Below are positions 33,635-41,910 of a DNA stretch of 64,000 nt, piece after piece. This DNA comes from Spirochaetia bacterium 38H-sp (GTDB lineage Bacteria; Spirochaetota; Spirochaetia; Winmispirales; Winmispiraceae), in the NCBI GenBank assembly GCA_039023545.1, contig JBCHKQ010000001.1, positions 558,001 to 622,000 on the forward strand. The letters run 5' to 3'. The notes beneath the pieces are model-generated. The model did no database searches and was not told the DNA's origin. It saw only the letters and a list, made by a program, of their open reading frames with translations. The position numbers were made by a program, and so were the translations under genes. Position 1 is the stretch's first letter. Each line of letters opens with the position of its first letter.

Positions 33635-34444
33635 ATGAGTTTACGAGAAGATCAGATATACAGATACAGTAGGCATATCCTTCTTCCGGAGGTAGGGGGG
33701 GATGGACAAAAAAAAATACTCAATGCCAGAGTTCTTGTTATAGGTACTGGTGGGTTGGGTTCTCCTGTTGCTTATTATCTTGCTGCTGCCGGAGTAGGAA
33801 CAATAGGAATAGCAGATGGAGATAATGTTGATTTATCCAATCTGCAGCGGCAAATACTGCATTTTACAGAAGATCTGGGGAAACCCAAGGTAGAATCAGC
33901 AAAGAAAAAACTTATGGCGCTCAACCCCGATGTCAACATAGATGTGCTTAATTACAGAATAACAGAGGATAACATCCGGTCGATTATAAAGGATTATGAC
34001 TTTATAATCGATGCTACCGATAATTTCCCTGCAAAATTTCTCATCAATGATGCTTGTGTTCTTGAGAAAAAACCCTTTTCTCATGCTGGTGTTTTGAGAT
34101 TTGATGGTCAGACCTTTACACATATCCCTGGTCACATGTGTTATCGCTGTATTTTTAGAGAACTCCCACCGGCAGGAGCAGTCCCAACATGCTCGGAGGC
34201 CGGGGTTTTGGGTGCTGTGGTAGGTGTGTTGGGAACAATACAAGCTACTGAAGCAATAAAATATATCTTGGGGGTAGGAGAGCTTCTCAAGGACAGGTTG
34301 CTTGTATTTGATGCACTTGCAATGCGTTTCAGAGAAGTTTCTCTATCAAGGCAAAAAGATTGTCCTGTGTGTGGGGATAATCCGGTAATTACAGAAATAA
34401 AAGAATACGAGCAGCCTGTGTGTGACATTAGAGAAAGGAGATAG
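33635..34444 (+). CDS. HesA/MoeB/ThiF-family E1-like activating enzyme
   Basis: A 269-residue adenylyltransferase starting at ATG 33635 behind AAGAGGTG. It activates the C-terminal glycine of a sulfur carrier with ATP. The nucleotide loop is VIGTGGLGSPVAYYLAAAG; the acidic DGDNVDLSNLQRQ and DATDNFPAKFLINDA follow. Zinc cysteines are CYRC (169-172) and CPVC (243-246). Cys186 in GAVPTCSEAG is in the conserved catalytic loop. It has no rhodanese domain, like ThiF or HcyF. The start overlaps the end of the metY reading frame only in the rejected longer form. Confidence 0.92.
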   Translation: MSLREDQIYRYSRHILLPEVGGDGQKKILNARVLVIGTGGLGSPVAYYLAAAGVGTIGIADGDNVDLSNLQRQILHFTEDLGKPKVESAKKKLMALNPDVNIDVLNYRITEDNIRSIIKDYDFIIDATDNFPAKFLINDACVLEKKPFSHAGVLRFDGQTFTHIPGHMCYRCIFRELPPAGAVPTCSEAGVLGAVVGVLGTIQATEAIKYILGVGELLKDRLLVFDALAMRFREVSLSRQKDCPVCGDNPVITEIKEYEQPVCDIRERR

Positions 34445-34446
34445 GT

Positions 34447-34926
34447 ATGAGTGATAATAAAAAGCTTTCGTTGATTGTTTTTAACGGCAATTTTGACAAT
34501 GCTGTTGCAGCTTTCACACTGGCATCGGGTGCTGCAGCCTCCGGTTATGATGTAAAGATGTTTTTTACATTCTGGGGGCTTAATGTAATCAAGAAAAAAA
34601 GAGGAAGAGCTTTTATAGGACGGGGAATCCTTGCCAGGATATTTGGATTTTTACAAGGAGGCAGAAAAAATCTTCCTCTCAGTAGGCTCAATTTTCTGGG
34701 AGTAAGTCCAAAACTGATGACGAGCATGATGAAGAAAAGAAATGTTGCAACCTTAGAAGAGCTTTTACAAGCTTCCATAGAGCTAGGGGTCGAATTTTAT
34801 GCCTGTGAGATGTCCATGCATATTCTTGGGCTTAAAAAAGAAGATTTTATATTACAGGTTAAAAAAGTACTGGGTGTTCCCGGCTTTTTGGACTTATCTG
34901 ATGGAGGGGAGGTCCTGTTTATATGA
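34447..34926 (+). CDS. DsrE-like sulfur-relay protein
   Basis: A 159-residue protein of the DsrE/DsrF superfamily, DsrE2-like: LSLIVFNGNFDNAVAAFTLASGAAASGYDVKMFFTFWGL at the N-terminus (shown in part), a basic RGRAFIGRGILARIFGF segment, and the conserved Cys in FYACEMSMHILGL. DsrE-type proteins carry persulfide between rhodaneses, TusA and acceptors. It is followed by a TusA gene whose ATG overlaps its stop (ATGA), a pairing well known in sulfur trafficking. A hydrophobic segment gives possible membrane contact. Confidence 0.83.
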   Translation: MSDNKKLSLIVFNGNFDNAVAAFTLASGAAASGYDVKMFFTFWGLNVIKKKRGRAFIGRGILARIFGFLQGGRKNLPLSRLNFLGVSPKLMTSMMKKRNVATLEELLQASIELGVEFYACEMSMHILGLKKEDFILQVKKVLGVPGFLDLSDGGEVLFI

Positions 34927-35144
34927 GAAAAATAGACATAACAAGGGAGCATTGTCCTATGACATTTGTAAAGGCAAAACTTGAGTTGGAAAAGCTGTCT
35001 CATGGAGAAGAGCTTGAGATACTTCTTACGGACGGAGAGCCTCTGGATAATGTTCCAAGAAATGCAGAGCAACAGGGATATATAGTCGTCAGCAAAGAGC
35101 AGATAGAAGGCAGTGTTTATAAAGTGGTCATAAAGAGACCGTAA
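34923..35144 (+). CDS. TusA-family sulfurtransferase
   Basis: A 73-residue TusA-like protein. The family helix start CPxPx appears as EHCPMTFVKAKLELEKL, with the persulfide Cys at position 11. The acidic DGEPLDNVPRNAEQQGY segment and a beta ending KVVIKRP follow. It should carry sulfur as a persulfide. A second, very similar TusA module forms the C-terminus of the sulfite reductase encoded 400 bases downstream. Confidence 0.9.
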   Translation: MRKIDITREHCPMTFVKAKLELEKLSHGEELEILLTDGEPLDNVPRNAEQQGYIVVSKEQIEGSVYKVVIKRP

Positions 35145-35157
35145 CAGGGAAGTTTAT

Positions 35158-35553
35158 ATGAAGATTAGTAGAGAGATATACCAAGGTATAGCAGAACATT
35201 CCATATCAGAGCTTCCTAATGAGGCTTGCGGATATATTGCAGGCAAGGGTGATACTGCAGAAAAGCAATATAGATTGACCAATGCGGATGCATCTTGCGA
35301 ACACTTTTCTTTTATACCAGAAGAGCAGTTTGCAACTCTAAAGGATGCAAGAAAACACGGCCTGGCACTCATTGCCGTATACCACTCACATCCTAGTACC
35401 CCTGCTAGAATGTCAGATGAGGACATAAGATTGGCAAACGATACGGAAATGCGATATCTCATATACTCTGTTAAAGAAAAAAGTCTCAAGTGCTTTAGAA
35501 TAGACGACAACAAAAATGTAACAGAGGAAGAACTTATTATTTTGGAGATGTAA
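35158..35553 (+). CDS. JAMM/Mov34 metalloprotease (HcyD/Mec-like, M67 family)
   Basis: A 131-residue zinc protease with the full JAMM signature: Glu22 in NEACGYIAG, and His76, His78, Ser86 and Asp89 in VYHSHPSTPARMSDED. Single-domain prokaryotic JAMM proteins next to sulfur carriers either trim the carrier C-terminus (HcyD in Wolinella) or release the amino acid formed on it (Mec in Mycobacterium). Here the carrier ends in GGG, so trimming to GG is a plausible job. Spacing to the sulfite reductase gene is one base. Confidence 0.88.
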   Translation: MKISREIYQGIAEHSISELPNEACGYIAGKGDTAEKQYRLTNADASCEHFSFIPEEQFATLKDARKHGLALIAVYHSHPSTPARMSDEDIRLANDTEMRYLIYSVKEKSLKCFRIDDNKNVTEEELIILEM

Positions 35554-35554
35554 T

Positions 35555-37747
35555 ATGCCTGTGACATTGCCTAAAACAGTAGTAGAAGACATAGCTACAT
35601 ATAAAGTCAGGGTAGATGCATATCTCAAGGGAAAACTTGGGGAAGAAGAATTTAAAACCATCCGAGTCCCCATGGGGGTGTATGAGCAGAGGAAATCAGG
35701 CTCATACATGGTAAGAATAAGAGTCCCTGCAGGTGATATAACTCCGGACCAGCTTATTGCTGTATCAGATATTTCCTCCAGATATACTCTGGGACCAATA
35801 CATATAACTACTAGGCAGGAACTGCAGATCCATAATGTTTCGATAGAATCAACACCTAATATCATGGAAGAGTTGATTCCTAATGGATTATCTTCTAGGG
35901 GTGGTGGTGGAAATACGGTTAGGAACATAATAGCCGATCCGTTCTCTTGGGCATATGCTGCCTTTGATATATTACCATATGCAAATAGTCTTTCAGAAAG
36001 GCTTCTGTCAGAAAAAGATTCATGGACTTTGCCAAGGAAATTTAAGATATGTTTTGGCTCTTCTCTGGAGAGGCCCTTTTTGAGTCTTATAGCAGATATC
36101 GGAATTATACCTGTTATAAGGGATTCTAAAAAAGGCTTTGCAATATATTTGGCAGGTGGATTGGGAACAGGTGCCAGAATAGCAACAAAGTTTTCGGATT
36201 TTATACCAACAGATAATCTTTATGCTATTGTCAGAGCTGTTAAAGAAATATTCGATCAGTATGGCAATAGAAGAAACAAACATAGAGCTAGATTGAGATT
36301 TCTTGTGAAAGAATGGGGAGAATCGAAATTTATAAAGAAAATTGAGAAAAAGTATGAAGAGCTGCTTGCAAATAATTTACAACCTCTTTCTGTAGAATCC
36401 ACAACATCTATGTATACTGATGCATTTTTGGAGTTAAACGTAGACCACGGATATCTCAAACCAGAGGATTTGTTCTTACTAGGTACGACAATTAAAAAAT
36501 ACGAAGGTAGCAGGATACGGTTATCTCATAGGCAAAATGTTATTCTGTATAACATAAAAAAGACTGATTTAAATAATCTTCTATTAGATCTAAAGGATGT
36601 TGGGTTTAAGCCCTTATCAGGTTCTGTTTGGGAGTCTGCTGTTGCATGTGCCGGAGCTAGTACCTGCCGACTAGGTGTGTGCTTGTCTGGGAATTTGCTC
36701 ACATTATTGCAAAGAAGACTCAGAGAGCAAGGGCGTTGGGATAAGATAAAAGATCTTGTTATCAATATATCGGGGTGTCCCAACAACTGTGCACATACCT
36801 TGGTTGCTGATATAGGGCTTGCCGGTGCTGTCAAGAGAAAGAATGATGTTGTGCTCCCGGCCTATACTGTTTATGCAGGAGCTAATTTGAGCCCTGATGA
36901 AGCCGTATTGGCTGATAGATTGGGGACTGTCCCTGCGGAAAGCTTACCGGATTTACTTGAGGAAGTTTTTGTAGAGACAAATAAAAATAGAAAAAATGAA
37001 ACATTTTATGCCTATTACATTAGGGAAGGTAGAAATACTATAAAAAAACTTGTGGAAAAGTATGAGAGCATGGATGCACAAGTCTATACAGGTAGAGATA
37101 TATATGAGACTTCTAAGTTTTCCTTATTAGAAAAGCTGGAAGGAGAATGTTCTGCTGGTCTTTTTGATCTTATCGAGATGGATATAAGAGAAGCAGAAGA
37201 AAAATATAAAACAGGAGACTATGAGTCCGCTGTCGTATCGGCATCACGTGCCCTATTGATTACAAAAGGAATAGAAGAAAGGGACAGGGAATCTGCTCTC
37301 AAGCTGTTTCTCAAGTATTTTGCTGGAAAACATGTGGATTCATATGTATCAAAAAGTGTAGAAAAAGTGTTGAATGGTTGTGAAGTAGGTGAAAAAGAAG
37401 CAAAAGTCCTAATAGATGATATAAAAAGATTATATAATAGCATGGATAACAGTTTAAAATTACCGGAACTCACAGAAAAACAGTTTAGGAGTTCAAAAGA
37501 AGAGGGCTCGGAAGATAGGGCAGGAGGAGTCCCTCTTTATGACTACAGAGGAGTTCCCTGTCCTATAAATTTTGTAAAAGCTAAGCTTGCTTTAGACCCC
37601 CTTGAACCCAATACTATCGTAGAATTCTTGCTTGATGATGGGCAGCCCATAGAAAATGTACCGGCCTCTCTAATCCAGGAAGGACATCAAGTATTGAGCA
37701 AGGAAAATAATATAACTTATTGGAAAATAAGAGTTAAGAGAGGATGA
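35555..37747 (+). CDS. Siroheme sulfite reductase with helical insert and C-terminal TusA domain
   Basis: A 730-residue fusion. Residues 1-475 form a nitrite/sulfite reductase with two ferredoxin-like repeats (HITTRQELQIHN near 83; IRLSHRQNVILYN near 321). The siroheme-[4Fe-4S] cysteines are 365, 371, 408 and 412 (CAGASTC; SGCPNNC). Residues ~530-635 are an all-helical region (DIREAEEKYKTGDYESAVVSASRALL), somewhat like HEPN-type helices. Residues ~660-730 are a TusA module (YRGVPCPINFVKAKL, Cys669). The layout suggests that reduced sulfur is passed straight to a persulfide-carrying Cys. The electron donor is not encoded in the operon. Confidence 0.9.
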   Translation: MPVTLPKTVVEDIATYKVRVDAYLKGKLGEEEFKTIRVPMGVYEQRKSGSYMVRIRVPAGDITPDQLIAVSDISSRYTLGPIHITTRQELQIHNVSIESTPNIMEELIPNGLSSRGGGGNTVRNIIADPFSWAYAAFDILPYANSLSERLLSEKDSWTLPRKFKICFGSSLERPFLSLIADIGIIPVIRDSKKGFAIYLAGGLGTGARIATKFSDFIPTDNLYAIVRAVKEIFDQYGNRRNKHRARLRFLVKEWGESKFIKKIEKKYEELLANNLQPLSVESTTSMYTDAFLELNVDHGYLKPEDLFLLGTTIKKYEGSRIRLSHRQNVILYNIKKTDLNNLLLDLKDVGFKPLSGSVWESAVACAGASTCRLGVCLSGNLLTLLQRRLREQGRWDKIKDLVINISGCPNNCAHTLVADIGLAGAVKRKNDVVLPAYTVYAGANLSPDEAVLADRLGTVPAESLPDLLEEVFVETNKNRKNETFYAYYIREGRNTIKKLVEKYESMDAQVYTGRDIYETSKFSLLEKLEGECSAGLFDLIEMDIREAEEKYKTGDYESAVVSASRALLITKGIEERDRESALKLFLKYFAGKHVDSYVSKSVEKVLNGCEVGEKEAKVLIDDIKRLYNSMDNSLKLPELTEKQFRSSKEEGSEDRAGGVPLYDYRGVPCPINFVKAKLALDPLEPNTIVEFLLDDGQPIENVPASLIQEGHQVLSKENNITYWKIRVKRG

Positions 37748-37748
37748 T

Positions 37749-37976
37749 ATGGGTAGAGATTCGCACCTTCGGTCACTTATAAAAGCTCTATCTTGGCGTA
37801 TTATTGCTACTCTTACTACGACACTAATAGCTTACATTATAACTAGAAGGGTAGATACAGCCTTATTTATTGGCGGTTGGGAAGCTATCATAAAAATAGG
37901 AGTGTATACACTTCATGAGCGTATATGGGAAAGAATAAAATTTGGGAGAAAGACCGAACCCGAATACTACATCTAA
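37749..37976 (+). CDS. DUF2061 small membrane protein
   Basis: A 75-residue protein with two hydrophobic helices: ALSWRIIATLTTTLIAYIITRR and LFIGGWEAIIKIGVYTLHERIWERI. This is the DUF2061 signature. The family often lies beside sulfate-activation genes; its role is unknown, though a link to sulfate or sulfite handling at the membrane is often assumed. The start is one base after the sulfite reductase stop. Confidence 0.85.
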   Translation: MGRDSHLRSLIKALSWRIIATLTTTLIAYIITRRVDTALFIGGWEAIIKIGVYTLHERIWERIKFGRKTEPEYYI

Positions 37977-38014
37977 ACAGCATACAGCTTGCAAAATAAA
38001 TATATTTTTAGCCA

Positions 38015-38043
38015 AACACTTGGCGATTATATCGCCAAGTGTT
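38015..38043 (+). other. Perfect 13-bp hairpin between the DUF2061 and cysH genes
   Basis: AACACTTGGCGAT-TAT-ATCGCCAAGTGTT, followed by CGAAAATAAAG rather than a T-run. It sits in the only intergenic gap larger than 15 bases within the operon (37977-38068). It is more likely an mRNA processing or stabilising element than a terminator. Confidence 0.7.
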
Positions 38044-38068
38044 CGAAAATAAAGCACAGGACATAAAT

Positions 38069-38812
38069 ATGGACATATGCAAAAAAACAAAATATGAAGA
38101 AAAACTGAAAAATGCATCGCCTAAGGAAATAATCAAAACAGCTATGGAAGAATGGGGTGATTCTCTTACTTTTGCTTCTAGTCTTGGAGCAGAAGACCAG
38201 GTTATAACTCATATATTATGTCAGCTGACAGATGACCCTGATATTTTTATTATAGATACCGGCAGATTGCATCCTCAGACATATGCTTTGATTGATAAAA
38301 CCAGAGAATACTATAATATCTCTCTTAAAATATATTTTCCTGATTATAGCATGTTACAGGGATTCTATAACAAAAATGGTGTTAACTCTTTTTACAAAAG
38401 CGTAGAGATGAGAAAGGCTTGTTGTCTCATAAGAAAGGTGGAACCCCTATCCAGAGCATTAGCTGGAAAAAAAGCATGGATTACCGGATTACGAAGAGAA
38501 CAAAGCAGCGATAGAAAAAGTATAAGTATAATAGAATGGGATGAACTCCATTCGATATACAAAATTAATCCTCTTGCCAACATGAGTACCAAAGATCTTT
38601 GGCTTTATATAAAAGAGAATAATATCCCTTATAATCCTCTGCACGACAGAGGATATGCCAGCATAGGTTGCGAACCATGTACCAGAGCAATAGTGGAAGG
38701 AGAATCTCCCAGAGCCGGTAGATGGTGGTGGGAAGATGGCAAAAAAGAATGCGGTCTTCACACAGAAAGATTAGGAGGAGACAATGGACAGGCTGCAGAA
38801 ACTGGAATCTAA
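38069..38812 (+). CDS. cysH: Adenylylsulfate (APS) reductase, iron-sulfur type
   Basis: About 247 residues from ATG 38069; a GTG at 38039 would start inside the hairpin stem and is rejected. It belongs to the PAPS/APS reductase family: SSLGAEDQVITHIL (PP-loop-like), FIIDTGRLHPQTYALI, and the C-terminal ECGLH catalytic Cys. The two extra cysteine pairs MRKACCLIRKV and IGCEPCTR mark the [4Fe-4S] class that uses APS directly. This fits the dead APS kinase domain of the CysN encoded downstream. It overlaps cysD by 29 bases. Confidence 0.93.
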   Translation: MDICKKTKYEEKLKNASPKEIIKTAMEEWGDSLTFASSLGAEDQVITHILCQLTDDPDIFIIDTGRLHPQTYALIDKTREYYNISLKIYFPDYSMLQGFYNKNGVNSFYKSVEMRKACCLIRKVEPLSRALAGKKAWITGLRREQSSDRKSISIIEWDELHSIYKINPLANMSTKDLWLYIKENNIPYNPLHDRGYASIGCEPCTRAIVEGESPRAGRWWWEDGKKECGLHTERLGGDNGQAAETGI

Positions 38813-39665
38813 TGGAATATATATTCTTAGAGAAGCATACAAAAGTTTTGGGAGTTTATGTATGCTGTGGTCCATTGGAAAAGACAGTACTGTGCTTTTG
38901 CATCTTGCACGTAAGGCTTTTTTCGGCCATGTTCCATTTCCTCTTGTTCATATAGATACCAGCTTTAAAATTCCAGAGATGATAAGTTATAGGGATAAAA
39001 TGGTAAAAGAATGGCACCTCGACATGATAGTTGGTCAGAATAAAGAGGCCATCAGAGAAAAAGAAACATACCCTGATGGAAAGCTAAATAGAATTCAATG
39101 TTGTATGAAATTAAAGAGTGAAGCTTTAAGGCATACAATATCAGGGGATTGGCCAAGGTTAAGATTTGATCATAAACAGAGCAAATATATAGAAGAAAAG
39201 GATGCAAAACCTTTCTCAGGAGTTATTGTAGGAGTGAGGGCAGATGAAGAAGGGACACGTTCCAAAGAGAGAGTATTCTCTCCCAGAAATACTGAGGGTA
39301 ATTGGAATATCGTAGGACAACCGCCAGAACTCTGGAACTACTATAATACTGATTTTGCTCCAGGTACGCATGTAAGAATACATCCGATATTGGAATGGAC
39401 AGAATTGGATATATGGGAATATATAGAAAGAGAAAAAATACCTGTTGTTTCCCTCTATTTTGATAATGGTTGTGGTAAACGTTATCGTTCTCTAGGCTGT
39501 GCCCCGTGTACTTCTCCTATTATTTCTTCTGCAAAAAATGTATCAGAAATAGTAAAGGAACTTTCCTCCGGTTCCCTTAAGGGGATTGCCGAAAGAACTG
39601 GCAGGGAACAGGACAAAGAAGACGGAGGAACATTGGAAACCTTAAGAAAAGATGGATATATGTAG
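38784..39665 (+). CDS. cysD: Sulfate adenylyltransferase subunit 2
   Basis: A 293-residue ATP pyrophosphatase subunit that makes APS from sulfate and ATP, driven by GTP hydrolysis in CysN. The PP-loop is MLWSIGKDSTVLLHLARKAF; VHIDTSFKIPEM, GVRADEEGTRSKERVFSPR and HVRIHPILEWTELDIWEYI are typical CysD blocks. The start overlaps cysH in another frame by 29 bases, a sign of tight coupling. Confidence 0.95.
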   Translation: MDRLQKLESNGIYILREAYKSFGSLCMLWSIGKDSTVLLHLARKAFFGHVPFPLVHIDTSFKIPEMISYRDKMVKEWHLDMIVGQNKEAIREKETYPDGKLNRIQCCMKLKSEALRHTISGDWPRLRFDHKQSKYIEEKDAKPFSGVIVGVRADEEGTRSKERVFSPRNTEGNWNIVGQPPELWNYYNTDFAPGTHVRIHPILEWTELDIWEYIEREKIPVVSLYFDNGCGKRYRSLGCAPCTSPIISSAKNVSEIVKELSSGSLKGIAERTGREQDKEDGGTLETLRKDGYM

Positions 39666-39673
39666 GGGCTAAG

Positions 39674-41458
39674 ATGAAAAAGGACATGAAAAACAATAAA
39701 CAAAGGTTATCCATAGTTATGGTTGGCCATGTGGACCATGGAAAAAGCACTATTCTGGGTAGGCTCCTTTCTGAAGCAGGAGCGTTACCAAAGGGTAAGT
39801 TAGAACAAATAAAAGAGTATTGCAGAACCAATGCAAGAGAATTCGAATATGCATATCTTCTGGATGCTTTAAAAGAAGAACAAGCACAGGGAATAACAAT
39901 AGATAGTGCCAGAATTTTTTTTAAGCTAGAAGATAAAGAGTTTATATGCATAGATGCTCCAGGGCATGTCGAATTTATCAAAAACATGGTAACCGGAGCA
40001 TCCAGAGCCGATGCTGCCTTTATAGTAATAGATGCCAAGGAAGGAATAAAGGAAAATTCCAGAAGACACGGATACCTGTTGTCATTTCTAGGAGTAAAAC
40101 AGGTCGTTGTTCTTATCAATAAAATGGATATTATTGACTACAGTGAAGAACAGTACAGGAATATAGCAGAAAATTTTGATAGTTTTCTTTCTGGATTAGG
40201 AATAAAACCCTTGGAATATATACCTGTATCAGGAAGGAACGGAGATAATCTTGTAAGTCTTTCGGATATGACTCCATGGTATTCCGGACCTTCTGTAAAA
40301 GAAGCTTTTCTTGCTTTTTCCAATTATTCTACGAGGTTGGAATATCCTTTTAGGCTCCCTGTCCAAGATGTATATAAGTTTACTAGGCTGGGAGATAACA
40401 GACGTATAATAGCAGGAACCGTTGAAACGGGAACACTTAAGAAAGGAGACCATGTAAAAGTATTTCCTTCTGGGGCAGAAAGTACAGTAGCTAATATCGA
40501 GACCTTGTATCCTCCTGGTCCTGATGAGGTATCTGCAGGGATAGCGACAGGTATAACTCTTACTGACAGTATTTATGTAAAAAGAGGGGAGTTGCTAGCA
40601 AAAGAAGAAGATCCCCCTTCTGTTGCATATTCCTTTAGAGTTTCTCTTTTTTGGCTTGCCCCGCAGCCGCTGATCAAAGAAAAAAAATATATCTTAAGAT
40701 TAAATGCTTCCAGGGAAGCAGTATATCTCACCGATATAATTTCTGTAGTGGATTCGTCGGAACTTTCTACGGAGTCCAATAGGGATTATATAGGGCAATA
40801 TGATATATCGGAATGTATTCTTTCTACGGTAAAACCAGTTGCTTTTGACCTTTATTCTTCCAATCCCTATACAGGGCGATTTGTTATAATTGATCAATAT
40901 GAGATATCAGGTGGAGGTGTTATTCTTGAGACTATAGGCAGCTCACATATTGATAAACATGTAGATATGAGAGAGTCTGCATGGAGAAAGAATCAGATAT
41001 CTCCCATATGCAGAGGTCAGCGTTTTTCTCAAAAACCACAGGTAATCTTGTTTACAGGAAAAAATTTAGAAGAGCTTGATAGATATGCAAAGGAGCTTGG
41101 GAAAAGGCTTTTTAACAAAGGCTGGAATTCTTATTATCTGGCTATGGATAATTTGTTGAGAGGTATTGATTATGATATACTTTCATCCGACAGAGAAGAA
41201 CATCTTCTGAGACTGGGAGAACTGTTAAGACTGTTATATGATACGGGATTGGTTGTCCTTACCGTGATAGTAGACGCTGATATATATGAGATAGAGTTAC
41301 TTAAAAAAATATCTCAACCTGCAAAATTAATGATTATAGATACTGATTCCAATTTACCCGCAAATATGAGTGACTTTAAGCTGGAAAGAAATGCTGATAT
41401 CTCTGTCTTGGATGGATTATTACGTAAGAAGAGCATAATAGAGGAATATAATATATGA
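39674..41458 (+). CDS. cysN: Sulfate adenylyltransferase subunit 1 with degenerate APS-kinase domain
   Basis: A 594-residue CysNC-type protein. The GTPase part (1-420) is intact: VGHVDHGKST (G1), DAPGHVEF (G3), NKMD (G4), then EF-Tu-like barrels. The last ~165 residues align by eye with APS kinase (CysC): VILFTG, GKRLFNKGWNSYYLAMDN..RGIDYDI, LLRLLYDTGLVVLTVIV. The CysC P-loop (GLSGSGKST) is replaced by GKNLEELDRY at 462-471, so ATP binding and PAPS synthesis there look lost. This agrees with an APS-type reductase upstream. The stop overlaps the next gene (ATGA). Confidence 0.92.
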   Translation: MKKDMKNNKQRLSIVMVGHVDHGKSTILGRLLSEAGALPKGKLEQIKEYCRTNAREFEYAYLLDALKEEQAQGITIDSARIFFKLEDKEFICIDAPGHVEFIKNMVTGASRADAAFIVIDAKEGIKENSRRHGYLLSFLGVKQVVVLINKMDIIDYSEEQYRNIAENFDSFLSGLGIKPLEYIPVSGRNGDNLVSLSDMTPWYSGPSVKEAFLAFSNYSTRLEYPFRLPVQDVYKFTRLGDNRRIIAGTVETGTLKKGDHVKVFPSGAESTVANIETLYPPGPDEVSAGIATGITLTDSIYVKRGELLAKEEDPPSVAYSFRVSLFWLAPQPLIKEKKYILRLNASREAVYLTDIISVVDSSELSTESNRDYIGQYDISECILSTVKPVAFDLYSSNPYTGRFVIIDQYEISGGGVILETIGSSHIDKHVDMRESAWRKNQISPICRGQRFSQKPQVILFTGKNLEELDRYAKELGKRLFNKGWNSYYLAMDNLLRGIDYDILSSDREEHLLRLGELLRLLYDTGLVVLTVIVDADIYEIELLKKISQPAKLMIIDTDSNLPANMSDFKLERNADISVLDGLLRKKSIIEEYNI

Positions 41459-41910
41459 TTCTTCCTTTTGCCATTGATGTAAAAGATATTCCAATACTTA
41501 TAGTAGGAGCTGGCTGTGTTGGAATGAGAAAAATAAAAACTCTATATAGGGCAGGAGCCAGCCTCACTGTAGTAGACCCTGTGGTAAGAGTACCAGAATG
41601 GTTCACCGGAGTATGGGAAGAATTGGAATATAATCCGTCTTTTTTAAAAGACAAGGTTTTAGTTTTTGCATGTACGGATAATCCTGATATAAATGCATTG
41701 ATATGCAAACAAGCATACAAAAAAGGAATCTTGTCCTGCAATGTCAGCGACAGCAGATATAGAACATTATCCTCCATGGGTTACTTTATACATGATTCTG
41801 TTATGGTTGCTACGTTAGCAATCAACTCTTCTGTGAAGCAGTCTATAAAAATAAAGGAAAGGCTTAATGATTGTATTAAGAAGTTTCCATCTTCTGAGGG
41901 ATGGGCGTGA
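41455..41910 (+). CDS. Precorrin-2 dehydrogenase/sirohydrochlorin ferrochelatase (Met8/CysG-N-like)
   Basis: A 151-residue NAD-binding protein: MILPFAIDVKDIPILIVGAGCVGMRKIKTLYRAGASLTVVDP is the CysG N-terminal dehydrogenase pattern (shown in pieces: VGAGCVGMRK, ASLTVV). LVFACTDNPDINALI contains the conserved Asp implicated in oxidation and metal insertion. It should oxidise precorrin-2 and probably insert iron to give siroheme for the sulfite reductase in this operon. It lacks the CysG methyltransferase half, which sits in the 42786 fusion. It overlaps cysN by 4 bases and hemA by 44. Confidence 0.88.
   Translation: MILPFAIDVKDIPILIVGAGCVGMRKIKTLYRAGASLTVVDPVVRVPEWFTGVWEELEYNPSFLKDKVLVFACTDNPDINALICKQAYKKGILSCNVSDSRYRTLSSMGYFIHDSVMVATLAINSSVKQSIKIKERLNDCIKKFPSSEGWA

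Noticed and set aside
37960..37975. GACCGAACCC near the end of the DUF2061 gene as a further repeat head
   Set aside because: No stem-loop follows and the match to the head is incomplete.
38039..38068. GTG start for cysH at 38039
   Set aside because: It lies inside the stem of a perfect hairpin with no ribosome site, while ATG 38069 has one.
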